A stretch of 64,000 nt of DNA from Flavobacterium sp. MDT1-60 (GCF_014844035.1 NZ_CP062159.1:3224001-3288000), one strand, 5' to 3'. Counted from the first letter of the stretch, positions 8,707-17,291 are shown. Notes: generated by a model from the letters alone, not told the origin. Numbers and translations are program-made.

Positions 8707-9003
8707 CTAATTTAAGCTAACCAATTTGTCCACACTCCAGGCTTCCGGTTTTGCATTGAATAGTTTTTTAGTAAAGTCCCAAACGGAATTAAAAAGTTCA
8801 GATTGTCTATAGTTTTCTAAATCAGCTTCGGTTTCCCAATAACTGTAAGTAAAAAATATGCATTTATCATTTTTATCCTGATACAATTCTAGAAAACGAT
8901 TTCCTTCAGCTTTTCGTATTTTGTCCTTCACGGTTTCAAAATTCTCCAGAAAATCAGGAATTTTTTCTTCGTGAAAACTCATTTTTACTATTCGAACAAA
9001 CAT
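8707..9003 (-). CDS. Small antibiotic-biosynthesis-monooxygenase (ABM) fold protein
   Basis: A 98-residue protein starting MFVRIVKMSFHEEKIPDFLE, with the ferredoxin-like ABM fold indicated by FLELYQDKNDKCIFFTYSYWETEADLENYRQSELF. Members include quinol monooxygenases (YgiN) and many proteins of unknown role; the conserved tryptophan in YWE and the ExxF pattern fit the family, but no cofactor site proves an enzyme. It lies 120 bp upstream of gldF on the same strand, separated by repeat-like sequence resembling the GCAAAG family, so co-transcription is uncertain. The start ATG follows a predicted leader hairpin. Confidence 0.8.
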   Translation of the reverse strand: MFVRIVKMSFHEEKIPDFLENFETVKDKIRKAEGNRFLELYQDKNDKCIFFTYSYWETEADLENYRQSELFNSVWDFTKKLFNAKPEAWSVDKLVSLN

Positions 9004-9024
9004 GTTTGTGATTTTAGATTTTAG

Positions 9025-9069
9025 ATTGCAGATTTTAGATTGAAAATCTGCAATACGCGCGCAAAAGTA
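9025..9069 (-). promoter_or_regulatory. -7 element plus 12-bp leader hairpin of the ABM-fold gene
   Basis: On the minus strand TACTTTTG (9069-9062) is a -7 element. Directly after it comes a perfect 12-bp hairpin: arms 9054-9043 and 9036-9025, with a 6-base loop. The ATG is at 9003. No well-spaced -33 element is visible. Confidence 0.4.
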
Positions 9070-9151
9070 CCAAAATTGATTGTTCTTTTTAAGAAAAAAT
9101 AAAATATTATAAGGTCATACTTTTTCCGTTCCCAATGTGCCATAATATTTC

Positions 9152-9256
9152 AAACATAGCCCGCGGTTTCAACAGTGGGGACACCGTGTCTATCATGATG
9201 CGCATTACCATGTGGATTAGAATGCGTCCCCACTGTTGAAACCGCGGGCTATGTTT
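9152..9256. repeat. REP-like paired palindrome with 31-bp perfect arms
   Basis: Bases 9152-9182 and 9226-9256 are exact reverse complements of each other. Each arm also holds a small hairpin of its own (CCCGC...GTGGG around GGTTTCAACA). The 43 bp between them contain ATGCGCAT. A degenerate relative lies at 61326-61403. The rest of the 9004-9370 gap holds a TTTAGATT repeat and an imperfect CAAATCTGT/TGATTTG repeat, with no gene. Confidence 0.9.
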
Positions 9257-9370
9257 ATATTGAAATGAATAATCTGTTTATTTTTAATGACTAAAAGCAA
9301 ATAAACAATCTGTGCAAATCTGTTTAAATCAATTTGATTTGCGTACCAATTAATCTAAAATCTGAAATTT

Positions 9371-10198
9371 TTACAAAAACTGAACCGTAATCACATCACG
9401 ATAATTCAACCCCAACAAACTATTTGCAGAACCCACTTTTGAAGGATTACTTCTAAAAATGGCAATCTCAAGAAAACCGGCTTCATTAAAAATGGCTAAT
9501 TTTTCTCCTTCATAAGTTTTGATTGGATATTTATCAGATGTTGCAATCGCTGAATAATTAGGTAAAATGGTTTTGATGCTTTTAGGCTTCATCACAATTT
9601 CGTACGGCCGGCCTTTGGCAACTTCTATAAATTGCTGTTTTGAGATGTTGGTCACAATATTTCCAAAATGGTCAATATAAATAACATATCCTTTTAGTGA
9701 ATTTCCATCATTAGCAACCACAGCCTGTAATTCGGTAATCTGTTTAATTCCAGGAACTTCTTTACCGATAACATTCAATAAACCGCCTTTTGCAATGTGG
9801 CAGGCCACTTGTATAAAAATATCCAAATCGCTGAATTCAATCGGAAAACGATCGTGAATGTTGATTTCAACAATTTTTTGTGGAACGATTTTCTGCGTAA
9901 GCATACTCAGGATTCCATTATCAGCACAAATAAAATAATGATCGTTCCATTGCATGGCAATATGCTGATTTTCTTTATTACGCTCAATGTCAACACCAAT
10001 AAGATGTACGGTTCCTTTTGGAAAGCTTAAATAGGAAGCGCCAATAACATAACTTGCTTCGGCTGTGTTAAACGGATCTATGTCATGTGAAATGTCAATA
10101 ATTTGAACCTCTGAATATTCAGAAAGAATTTTACCCTTTAGCGAACCAACAAAGTGGTCTTTTAAGCCGTAATCAGTAGTAAGGGTAATTATTGACAT
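9371..10198 (-). CDS. SAM hydrolase (adenosine-forming), DUF62 family
   Basis: The 275-residue protein belongs to the SAM hydroxide adenosyltransferase family (the fluorinase/chlorinase superfamily), which splits S-adenosylmethionine into adenosine and methionine with water as nucleophile. The N-terminal LTTDYGLKDHFVGSLKG carries the conserved Asp that binds the ribose, followed by DISHDIDPF and the HLIGVDIERNKE segment; the C-terminal beta-barrel includes GYVIYIDHFGNIVTNI. No secretion signal. TAGATTTG at 10266-10259 on the minus strand may be its -7 element. It is divergent from phoH, an arrangement I believe is common in flavobacteria. Halogenase activity is not expected. Confidence 0.9.
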   Translation of the reverse strand: MSIITLTTDYGLKDHFVGSLKGKILSEYSEVQIIDISHDIDPFNTAEASYVIGASYLSFPKGTVHLIGVDIERNKENQHIAMQWNDHYFICADNGILSMLTQKIVPQKIVEINIHDRFPIEFSDLDIFIQVACHIAKGGLLNVIGKEVPGIKQITELQAVVANDGNSLKGYVIYIDHFGNIVTNISKQQFIEVAKGRPYEIVMKPKSIKTILPNYSAIATSDKYPIKTYEGEKLAIFNEAGFLEIAIFRSNPSKVGSANSLLGLNYRDVITVQFL

Positions 10199-10315
10199 AA
10201 TTTTGTTTATAACTATTGGTAGTATTTAAATCTAATTTTCATTAAATTTGAGAAATGCAAATCTAATAATACTAAATACAAATTGAAAGAAAGAAAAGAC
10301 AATTTACAAATTTAG

Positions 10316-10402
10316 TCTCAGTTTATAGTTTCAGTTTCCAGTTTGTTAAAAAAGCTTGTGAATTGAAACCATCAAAACTGTGACTGTGACTGAAAACTGT
10401 TA
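10316..10402. repeat. CAGTTT/AAACTG repeat block before phoH
   Basis: The stretch carries repeated GTTTCAGTTTCCAGTTT-like units followed by inverted counterparts (TGACTGAAAACTG near 10389-10401). It resembles the inverted repeat at 15566-15623. It lies within the 272-bp gap between the SAM hydrolase and phoH genes, which otherwise has no gene. Confidence 0.6.
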
Positions 10403-10470
10403 CTCAAAAAAAATACCCGACAACAATAGATTTACAAAACAAATTTATTTTTAATTTAAAACTACCTCAT

Positions 10471-11421
10471 TTGAACGAGAGAATTATCGAGCTAATAGAC
10501 ATCGCTCCAAAAGACTTTTGGGGCGCTCAAGACACTCATCTTGAAATAATTAAAAAGTACTACCCAAAGCTTAAAATAGTAGCAAGAGGGACGACTTTAA
10601 AAGCATTTGGCGAAAAAGAAGTTTTAGATGAATTCGAAAAAAGATTTCAAAGGTTAATGCTCCATTTTACCCGATACAACAACATTGACGATAATGTAAT
10701 TGAACGCGTAATTATGAGTGATGGTCAGGATGAAAAAAAATCATACGATCATGACAAAATATTAGTTCATGGTGTTGGAGGTAAAATAATTAAGGCCATG
10801 ACGCCTAACCAGCAGCTATTGGTAGATACCATCAAAAAAAATGATATGGTATTTGCTGTTGGACCTGCCGGAACCGGTAAAACTTATACCGGTGTTGCAA
10901 TGGCGGTAAAAGCGCTTAAAGACAAAGAAGTAAAAAGGATCATACTTACCCGACCAGCGGTAGAAGCAGGAGAAAATCTTGGTTTTTTGCCCGGCGATAT
11001 GAAAGAAAAACTGGATCCTTACATGCAGCCGCTTTATGATGCTTTGCGCGACATGCTCCCGAACGAAAAACTCGAAGATTACATTTTAAAAGGAATTATT
11101 CAGATTGCGCCACTGGCATTTATGCGTGGGCGCACACTTGATAACGCCTTTGTAATTCTCGATGAAGCACAGAATACTACCCACTCACAAATGAAAATGT
11201 TTTTGACCCGTATGGGAAAAAACGCCAAATTTATGATTACGGGAGATCCTGGACAGGTCGATTTACCACGCAGAACTATTTCCGGTCTTAAAGAAGCGAT
11301 TTTGGTGCTAAAAGATGTTGACGGAATCGGAATTATTTATCTGGATGATAAAGATATCGTACGTCACAGATTAGTGAAAAAGGTAATTGACGCCTATAAA
11401 CAAATAGAAAATCACGATTAA
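10471..11421 (+). CDS. phoH: PhoH-family ATPase
   Basis: PhoH proteins are cytoplasmic P-loop ATPases of the helicase superfamily 1 type, thought to act in RNA metabolism. The 316 residues show an N-terminal KH-like region (about 1-80), Walker A GPAGTGKT from residue 131, and Walker B VILDEAQ with D231-E232, then FMITGDPGQVDLP, the sensor region. Translation must start at TTG (10471): the family start NERIIELIDIAPKDF follows directly and no ATG lies nearby in frame. The gene stands alone, with a strong terminator behind it. Family is certain; substrate RNA is not known. Confidence 0.94.
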   Translation: MNERIIELIDIAPKDFWGAQDTHLEIIKKYYPKLKIVARGTTLKAFGEKEVLDEFEKRFQRLMLHFTRYNNIDDNVIERVIMSDGQDEKKSYDHDKILVHGVGGKIIKAMTPNQQLLVDTIKKNDMVFAVGPAGTGKTYTGVAMAVKALKDKEVKRIILTRPAVEAGENLGFLPGDMKEKLDPYMQPLYDALRDMLPNEKLEDYILKGIIQIAPLAFMRGRTLDNAFVILDEAQNTTHSQMKMFLTRMGKNAKFMITGDPGQVDLPRRTISGLKEAILVLKDVDGIGIIYLDDKDIVRHRLVKKVIDAYKQIENHD

Positions 11422-11470
11422 TTTTATAAAATGTCAAATGTAAATCGTGAAATGTGTTTTGACATTTACT

Positions 11471-11523
11471 AATATTCGTTTTCTACATAATTTAAAAAAT
11501 GTGGAAAACGAATATTTTTTTTT
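11471..11523 (+). terminator. Terminator of phoH
   Basis: Arms 11471-11488 and 11499-11516 pair over 18 bp with one G-U type mismatch (AATATTCG...CGAATATT) and run into nine T residues, 50 bases after the phoH stop. Confidence 0.85.
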
Positions 11524-11553
11524 GACAGCATTATTTCAAATAAAATTATGAAA

Positions 11554-11698
11554 TTTTTGCCACAGATTATAAGATTAAATGGATTTCTTAATTCTTTTTT
11601 TGCGACGAATTTCGCAAATTAGCACAAATAAATTCGTGTAAATTTGCGAAATTCGTGGCGAAAAAATCTGTGTAAATTATTTTAATCTGTGGCAAAAA
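11554..11698. repeat. Nested inverted repeat, CACAGATT and GCGAAATTCGT types
   Basis: Outer arms at about 11556-11577 and 11681-11698 contain GCCACAGATTA / TAATCTGTGGC. Inner arms at 11602-11624 and 11636-11660 contain GAATTTCGCAAATT / AATTTGCGAAATTC. The element ends 24 bases before the DUF1801 start. A relative of the outer arms flanks the end of purC. Confidence 0.85.
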
Positions 11699-11721
11699 AA
11701 CACAGAAAAACATTTAAAAAA

Positions 11722-12084
11722 ATGAAACAACTAGATGATTTCTACTTAAAACAAGAAGAACCTCTAAAAGGTGTGTTTCTTGCATTAAGAGAAATTATCC
11801 TAAAACAAGACAAAGACATCACGCATGTTCTGAAATACGGAATGCCCTTTTTTTGTTACAAAGGAAAAATGTTCTGCTATTTATGGATTCATAAAAAATA
11901 CAAACAGCCTTATATTGGAATTGTGGAAGGAAAACATTTTGATGAATCCTTTTTGCTTCAGGAAGCACGTTCCAGAATGAAAATAATGTTGTTTGATGCT
12001 GATGAAGATTTGCCCTTGGAACAAATTGAAACCATTATTCAAAAAGCATTAAATTTATACAAATCCGGAATTATAAAAGTTTAA
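11722..12084 (+). CDS. DUF1801 (YdhG-like) domain protein
   Basis: A 120-residue cytoplasmic protein of the DUF1801 group: LKGVFLALREIILKQDKDITHVLKYGMPFFCYKGKMFCYLWIHKK is the typical core, with aromatic residues lining the strands, and a C-terminal helix after ADEDLPLEQIETIIQKAL. The function of the family is not established. I start at ATG 11722; an earlier in-frame GTG lies inside the flanking repeat and would add only Lys-rich residues. The gene follows the nested repeat closely and is separated from phoH by a terminator, so it is probably transcribed on its own. Confidence 0.82.
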   Translation: MKQLDDFYLKQEEPLKGVFLALREIILKQDKDITHVLKYGMPFFCYKGKMFCYLWIHKKYKQPYIGIVEGKHFDESFLLQEARSRMKIMLFDADEDLPLEQIETIIQKALNLYKSGIIKV

Positions 12085-12165
12085 ATTGTTTATAATTCAA
12101 TATTTAACGAAATAGTTAAATAAATAATAAACTTCGCTCATTTAGGGCTTTTCCAGCTTACAATC

Positions 12166-12197
12166 TTTGCTCTTCTAAGTGTAAATTCGTAAATTTG
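12166..12197 (+). promoter_or_regulatory. Promoter of the HAD hydrolase gene
   Basis: TTTG (12166-12169), a 20 bp spacer and TAAATTTG (12190-12197) form a near-ideal Bacteroidetes promoter, 26 bases before the ATG at 12224. Confidence 0.8.
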
Positions 12198-12223
12198 CAT
12201 TTCATAAATACTTGATATTTAAT

Positions 12224-13054
12224 ATGACTAAGCTTAAAAATATAAAAGTTGTAGTAAGTGACCTTGACGGAACTTTACTCAACCCTCAACACAAAATTTC
12301 AGATTATACCAAATCAATTTTTCAGGAACTTCACAATCAAAATTATCTTATCGTTGTCGCTACAGGCCGTCATCACCTTGATGCTATGGCAATTATTGAA
12401 ACACTTGAAGTTCCGGTTTATCTGGTGAGTTCAAACGGAGCAAGAATCCATTCGCCGAATAAAGAAGAACTATTTTCATTCAACTTAGATAGTGAGGTTG
12501 TGAAAAATGCTTTAAACGTTGAAATAGACCCTGAAATTACAGTGGTTTTATTCAAAGAAAATGTTTGGCAGACTAATCGAATAAGTGAAAAACTAAATGC
12601 ATTTCAGACCGAACTAAAATATAAACCAGAATTGGTTGATTATAAAACGTTGGAAGATTTTGGCGCTATCAAAATTTTCTTTTCGTGTGATGATCATGAA
12701 AAATTAGTAAAGTTAAAAGATGCCATTTTAGCCAATTCTTCAGAACATTTACACCATGCTTTCAGTTTGCCAACTTGTTTGGAATTTATGGATAAAGCTA
12801 TAGATAAAGCAGTTGCAATCGAGAGAGTTTTAGAAAAAGAAGGATTTACTTTAGAAGAAGCGGTTTCTTTTGGAGACGGTTTCAACGATGTTCAAATGTT
12901 ATCTGCTTCAGGGAAAGGTTTAATTATGGGAAATGCCCCAGCTTTATTGAAAGAAACATTACCTAATTTAGAGGTTATTAAAACAAATGCTGAAGATGGT
13001 GTAGCGAAATATATTTCTTCTAAAATTCTAAATAAAGAGTTTGCGGTGGGTTAA
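12224..13054 (+). CDS. HAD-superfamily Cof-type phosphatase
   Basis: A 276-residue HAD hydrolase of the Cof/YbiV class (C2B cap). Motif I is VSDLDGTLL (the two catalytic Asp near residues 12 and 14), motif II is VVATGR, motif III the Lys in DKAIDKAVAIERV, and motif IV is SFGDGFNDVQML. The cap lies between about residues 85 and 195. These cytoplasmic enzymes dephosphorylate sugar phosphates, nucleotides or flavins with loose specificity, so the substrate cannot be named. The ATG at 12224 is chosen because it lies downstream of the promoter. The gene is monocistronic, with a clear terminator. Confidence 0.9.
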   Translation: MTKLKNIKVVVSDLDGTLLNPQHKISDYTKSIFQELHNQNYLIVVATGRHHLDAMAIIETLEVPVYLVSSNGARIHSPNKEELFSFNLDSEVVKNALNVEIDPEITVVLFKENVWQTNRISEKLNAFQTELKYKPELVDYKTLEDFGAIKIFFSCDDHEKLVKLKDAILANSSEHLHHAFSLPTCLEFMDKAIDKAVAIERVLEKEGFTLEEAVSFGDGFNDVQMLSASGKGLIMGNAPALLKETLPNLEVIKTNAEDGVAKYISSKILNKEFAVG

Positions 13055-13084
13055 TTAGAATTTTTAAATTTTTAATAAAAATAC

Positions 13085-13117
13085 AATCCCTGAAGGTAAT
13101 TCTTCAGGGATTTTTTA
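13085..13117 (+). terminator. Terminator of the HAD hydrolase gene
   Basis: AATCCCTGAAG (13085-13095) pairs perfectly with CTTCAGGGATT (13102-13112), followed by T residues to 13117. Confidence 0.9.
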
Positions 13118-13189
13118 TTTTAAATGCACGATTCATAAAGGATTTCGCGGGCAATTGACAAAAACATTTTTTTAATAATTTTCAAAGTG

Positions 13190-13197
13190 TATTTTTG
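13190..13197 (+). promoter_or_regulatory. -7 element TATTTTTG before the S9 peptidase gene
   Basis: TATTTTTG fits TAnnTTTG and ends 21 bases before the ATG at 13219; the -33 element is not clear. It argues against the in-frame TTG at 13195 as a start, because that TTG lies inside the promoter. Confidence 0.45.
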
Positions 13198-13218
13198 TTT
13201 TCTCAAAATACTACTACC

Positions 13219-15567
13219 ATGACAAAAAACATTTTTATCCTTGCCTTTTTATTTCTTTCGATTACTGGTAAAAGTCAGAATCTAAAATTAGAAGAAATAA
13301 TGAAAGGTGAATCTTTTATTGGAAATCAACCCACAAACGGACGCTGGTCTTTAGACGGAAAGAAAGTCTATTTTGAATGGAATCCGAAAGATGAATTAGG
13401 AACAAGTACTTATTTTTGGCAAAAAGGAATGACAAAACCAGAAGTTGTATTGCCAAAAGAAGCTGTTTTTTCTCAAATGGATTTTAAAAGTAAACCAGGA
13501 TCTGATATTGTTTATTATTTGGATAAGGGAAGTTTGTATTCCTATTCAATTCAATCGAAAACAAGTAAAAAATTAATTCAGCAATCAACACCAATTTCTA
13601 ATTTACAATTAGGATATCAAGCCGGAGTTTTATTTTTTGCACAAAACGATAACATCTTCAAATACAATACAAAAGAAGGGACGGTTTTGCAAATCACCAA
13701 TTTTAGCAAAGGAGTTAAAAAAGAAACAAAACCTGAAAAAGAAACTTTTTTAAACACGCAACAAAAAGAATTATTTCAGTTTATAAAAGATAAGGAAGCC
13801 AGAAAACAATGGAATCTTGCGAAAAGCAAAGCGGTAAAATCTGATTTTGCTAAAGAGTATTTTTATGGTAAAGACAATTTTAATAACCTAAAGGTGAATC
13901 CAAACGGAAATTTTGCCACTTTTAGATTGATAGAAGATACTGAAGTAAAAAAAGAAAAGATGGAGGTTTTTATAACCGCTGACGGTTATAACCAAACTCC
14001 GGATACGAAGGAGAAAGTTTCAGTAAACAATTTTGTAAAAACTAAATTCGGAATTTATTCTATTGCTAAAGATTCGGTTTATTATGTGAATTTTTCGACT
14101 TTAAGTCATCTTCAGGATACACCCAAGTATTATGAAACGTATGATAATTTAAAAAACAAGCCAAAGGAAGATAAGTTAATAGTTCCTCAGGCACCTGTTT
14201 ATAACGAAGACGGATCGTTAGCTATTGTTGAAATCAGAAGTCAGGATAACAAAGACAGATGGTTAGTGAATTTAAATTTGGATAAAGGGACTTTCGAAGA
14301 AATTGAACACCAACACGACGAAGCCTGGATTGGCGGCCCTGGAATTCCGGGGTATTCATTTTCTTCCGGAAATTTAGATTTCCTTGCTGATAATGAAACC
14401 ATTTATTTTCAATCTGAAGCTACAGGATATTCTCATTTGTATACTTATAATGTAAAGACAAAAAAGAAAACACAATTAACACAAGGGAATTGGGAAGTTC
14501 GTGATGTTACTTTATCAAAAGATAAGAAAGTACTCTACTTATCGACAAACACTACACATCCTGGAAATAGAAATTTTTATAAATTAGCTCTTGCTGATGG
14601 TGTTTTACAACCCATTTTAACCAAAGATGGAGCGCATGAAGTGGTGCTTTCGCCAGACGAAAAATCATTATTAGTTCGATATTCGTATAAAAATATCCCT
14701 TGGGATTTTTACGTTGCCGACAATAAGAAGAATACAACTCTACAGCAAATTTCTTCTTCAACTACAGCGTCTTTCAAGCAATACCAATGGAGAACTCCTG
14801 AGGTAATAACGTTTAAAGCGCAAGACGGAACTCCTGTTAATGCAAGAATTTATACACCTAAAGCTGAAGTTGCAAACAAAGCAGCTGTAATTTTTGTTCA
14901 CGGAGCCGGTTATCTTCAAAATGCTCATAATTTCTGGAGTAATTATTACAGAGAATACATGTTCCATAATTTATTGACCGATTTAGGTTATACAGTTTTG
15001 GATATTGATTACAGAGGAAGTGATGGTTACGGTAGAGATTTTAGAACCGGAATTTACCGTTTTATGGGCGGAAAAGATTTATCTGATCATTTGGACGGAA
15101 AGAAATTATTAGTGGAGAAATATGGTATTGATGCCAATAGAGTTGGTATTTATGGAGGTTCATACGGTGGTTTTATTACTTTAATGGGAATGTTGACAAC
15201 TCCGGGCGAATTTACTTCAGGAGCAGCATTACGTTCGGTTACAGATTGGGCACATTACAATCACGGATACACTGGAAACATTTTGAATTTCCCGGAAACA
15301 GATCCTGAAGCTTACAAAAAAAGCTCACCAATTTATTTTGCAGATAACCTAAAAGGAAACTTAGTGATGCTTCACGGAATGGTTGATGATAATGTAGAAT
15401 ATAAAGATATTGTACGTTTGTCTCAGCGTTTTATTGAATTGGAGAAAAAGAATTGGAGTTTGGCATCTTTCCCTGTAGAAACGCATGGTTTCAAAGAAAC
15501 CTATTCCTGGATTGATGAATATAGCAGAATTTTAAACTTATTTAATTCAACATTGCTTAAAAAATAG
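13219..15567 (+). CDS. S9-family serine peptidase (dipeptidyl peptidase IV-like)
   Basis: A 782-residue exported peptidase. A signal peptide (MTKNIFILAFLFLSITGKSQ) is followed by a beta-propeller region (about residues 30-520, DPPIV_N-like) and an alpha/beta hydrolase domain. The nucleophile is S648 in GGSYGGF, the acid lies in VDDNVEY (D723/D724) and the His is H756 in THGFKETY. These enzymes trim dipeptides or short peptides in the periplasm. The S9 class is certain; strict DPPIV specificity (cleavage after Pro) is likely but not proven. The stop codon lies at the edge of the inverted repeat that follows. Confidence 0.92.
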   Translation: MTKNIFILAFLFLSITGKSQNLKLEEIMKGESFIGNQPTNGRWSLDGKKVYFEWNPKDELGTSTYFWQKGMTKPEVVLPKEAVFSQMDFKSKPGSDIVYYLDKGSLYSYSIQSKTSKKLIQQSTPISNLQLGYQAGVLFFAQNDNIFKYNTKEGTVLQITNFSKGVKKETKPEKETFLNTQQKELFQFIKDKEARKQWNLAKSKAVKSDFAKEYFYGKDNFNNLKVNPNGNFATFRLIEDTEVKKEKMEVFITADGYNQTPDTKEKVSVNNFVKTKFGIYSIAKDSVYYVNFSTLSHLQDTPKYYETYDNLKNKPKEDKLIVPQAPVYNEDGSLAIVEIRSQDNKDRWLVNLNLDKGTFEEIEHQHDEAWIGGPGIPGYSFSSGNLDFLADNETIYFQSEATGYSHLYTYNVKTKKKTQLTQGNWEVRDVTLSKDKKVLYLSTNTTHPGNRNFYKLALADGVLQPILTKDGAHEVVLSPDEKSLLVRYSYKNIPWDFYVADNKKNTTLQQISSSTTASFKQYQWRTPEVITFKAQDGTPVNARIYTPKAEVANKAAVIFVHGAGYLQNAHNFWSNYYREYMFHNLLTDLGYTVLDIDYRGSDGYGRDFRTGIYRFMGGKDLSDHLDGKKLLVEKYGIDANRVGIYGGSYGGFITLMGMLTTPGEFTSGAALRSVTDWAHYNHGYTGNILNFPETDPEAYKKSSPIYFADNLKGNLVMLHGMVDDNVEYKDIVRLSQRFIELEKKNWSLASFPVETHGFKETYSWIDEYSRILNLFNSTLLKK

Positions 15568-15623
15568 TTTCCAGTCGCAGTTTTCAGCCACTATATCAAA
15601 ACTGAAAACTGCGACTGAAAACT
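15566..15623. repeat. Inverted repeat at the end of the S9 peptidase gene
   Basis: Arms 15566-15587 and 15602-15623 (22 bp, one mismatch; core CAGTCGCAGTTTTCAG) form a hairpin with a 14-base loop. The left arm begins inside the TAG stop codon. There is no T-run, so it may work with Rho or simply be a dispersed palindrome. A relative lies at 10316-10402. Confidence 0.85.
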
Positions 15624-15636
15624 GAATACTTTCTTG

Positions 15637-15664
15637 TTTGCTCTTTTAATTAGTTTTAAATTTG
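15637..15664 (+). promoter_or_regulatory. Promoter of purC
   Basis: TAAATTTG at 15657-15664 with TTTG at 15637-15640 (16 bp spacer) or TTG at 15634-15636 (20 bp spacer) gives a Bacteroidetes promoter 34 bases before the ATG. Confidence 0.7.
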
Positions 15665-15698
15665 CATTCGTAAAACAACAACAACACAACTTAGGATA

Positions 15699-16655
15699 AT
15701 GAGCAATACAATCACAACGACAAATTTTAGTTTTCCCAATCAGAAATCAGTTTATCGCGGAAAAGTTAGAGAAGTTTACAATATTAACGACGAACTTTTA
15801 GTAATGGTGGCAACTGACAGGCTTTCGGCTTTTGATGTAGTTTTACCAAAAGGGATTCCGTACAAAGGACAAATTCTAAATCAGATTGCAACCAGATTTA
15901 TGGAATTGACCGAAGATATTGTTCCAAATTGGTTGATTGCTACTCCAGATCCAAACGTTGCTGTTGGGCATTTATGTGATCCATTCAAAGTAGAAATGGT
16001 AATTCGTGGTTATGTTTCAGGACATGCAGCTCGTGAATATGCTGCAGGAAAAAGACAAATATGTGGTGTAACTATGGCAGAAGGTTTAAAAGAAAACGAT
16101 AAGTTTCCTGAGCCAATTATTACGCCAACTACAAAAGCGGATAATGGTTCTCATGATGAAGATATTTCTCGTGAGGATATTTTAGCAAAAGGAATTGTTA
16201 CCGAAGAAGATTATATTGTTTTAGAAAAATATACCCGTGATTTATTTCAACGCGGAACTGAAATCGCTGCAAGCCGCGGTTTGATTTTAGTAGATACAAA
16301 ATATGAATTCGGAAAAACAAAAGAGGGTGTTATTGTTTTAATTGATGAAATCCATACTCCGGATTCTTCACGTTATTTTTATGCTGATGGATATCAGGAA
16401 AGACAGGAAAAAGGCGAGGAGCAAAAACAATTATCAAAAGAGTTTGTACGTCGTTGGTTGATTGAAAATGGATTTCAGGGTCAGGAAGGACAACAAATTC
16501 CGGATATGTCAGATGAGTATATCGAATCTGTTTCAGAAAGATATATTGAATTATATGAGAATATTTTAGGAGAAAAATTCGTAAAAGCAGATATCAATAG
16601 TATCGATGAGCGTATTAATAAAAATGTTTTAGATTATCTGAATAGTAAAGCTTAA
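15699..16655 (+). CDS. purC: Phosphoribosylaminoimidazole-succinocarboxamide synthase (SAICAR synthetase)
   Basis: PurC joins aspartate to CAIR using ATP to make SAICAR, a middle step of de novo purine synthesis. The 318-residue protein is of the longer type without a fused partner: [11 protein letters not shown] (ATP-binding glycine loop) near residue 20, [18 protein letters not shown], the [16 protein letters not shown] segment, and [14 protein letters not shown] [15 protein letters not shown] with the conserved acidic residues. No other pur gene adjoins it. I see no purine riboswitch between its promoter and the ATG. It converges on the SRPBCC gene through a CACAGATT inverted repeat. Confidence 0.97.
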   Translation: MSNTITTTNFSFPNQKSVYRGKVREVYNINDELLVMVATDRLSAFDVVLPKGIPYKGQILNQIATRFMELTEDIVPNWLIATPDPNVAVGHLCDPFKVEMVIRGYVSGHAAREYAAGKRQICGVTMAEGLKENDKFPEPIITPTTKADNGSHDEDISREDILAKGIVTEEDYIVLEKYTRDLFQRGTEIAASRGLILVDTKYEFGKTKEGVIVLIDEIHTPDSSRYFYADGYQERQEKGEEQKQLSKEFVRRWLIENGFQGQEGQQIPDMSDEYIESVSERYIELYENILGEKFVKADINSIDERINKNVLDYLNSKA

Positions 16656-16673
16656 GCTTAAATTTTAAGTCTG

Positions 16674-16753
16674 AAAAGTTTTTAGCCACAGATTACACAG
16701 ATTAAATAGATTTTATAATCCTTTTAATTTTGGTAATCTGTGGCTAAACTTTT
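16674..16753. terminator. Inverted repeat/terminator between purC and the SRPBCC gene
   Basis: Left arm 16674-16696 and right arm 16733-16753 share AAAAGTTTAGCCACAGATTAC and its complement (two extra T in the left arm). The right arm reaches into the stop codon of the convergent gene. It probably limits read-through from both sides and belongs to the same family as the outer arms at 11554-11698. Confidence 0.7.
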
Positions 16754-17291
16754 ATTTCTCCATTTTGACTTTTAAATTTTCAAGCCCTTTTTGTAAATCT
16801 TTCCCAAGCATTGCATCCATTTTCATCATGGGCATCATGATATTCATCGGATAAGGAAAAACACCGTTGATTCCCCATTTTACTTTTGTTTGATTTCCTG
16901 CAATAGCTTCTGTAGACATAAAACCAACAGCGGTGTCATTCATTGGCTCTTTAAAACGCAGTGCAAAGTCAATACGTTTTCCTTCCGTTATTTTGGTAAT
17001 TTCCTGTTCTCCAACTCCAACATCTTTTACATCACTTTCCCAAGCCGCAATAGCGCCTACAGATCCGTCAGTTCCGGTATAAGTGGATTTCATTTTGGGA
17101 TCGATATTAGCCCAAACGCTAAAATCGTTTTGCTTTTTTAAATATCTTACATAATTAAAAACACTATCAACAGGTTTATTGATGGTAATTTCTCTTTGTA
17201 CTGCATAATCTTTAGGCATAAAATAAGCAGCAATTAATACAACTGATACTAGTAATATCAGCACTAGTAAAATTCTTTTAAGGATAAGCAT
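16752..17291 (-). CDS. SRPBCC-fold protein with N-terminal membrane anchor
   Basis: A 179-residue protein of the START/Bet v1-like (SRPBCC) superfamily, related to polyketide cyclase and AHSA1-like proteins: EITINKPVDSVFNYVRYLKKQ starts the fold, and FMSTEAIAGNQTKVKWGINGVFPYPMNIM is the typical second half. One strongly hydrophobic segment at residues 5-24 makes a membrane anchor or an uncleaved signal. Such proteins bind hydrophobic ligands; no ligand can be named here. Its last codon lies in the inverted repeat shared with purC. Confidence 0.82.
   Translation of the reverse strand: MLILKRILLVLILLVSVVLIAAYFMPKDYAVQREITINKPVDSVFNYVRYLKKQNDFSVWANIDPKMKSTYTGTDGSVGAIAAWESDVKDVGVGEQEITKITEGKRIDFALRFKEPMNDTAVGFMSTEAIAGNQTKVKWGINGVFPYPMNIMMPMMKMDAMLGKDLQKGLENLKVKMEK

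Noticed and set aside
15640..15699. Purine riboswitch before purC
   Set aside because: Only about 30 bases separate the promoter from the ATG, too short for a riboswitch.
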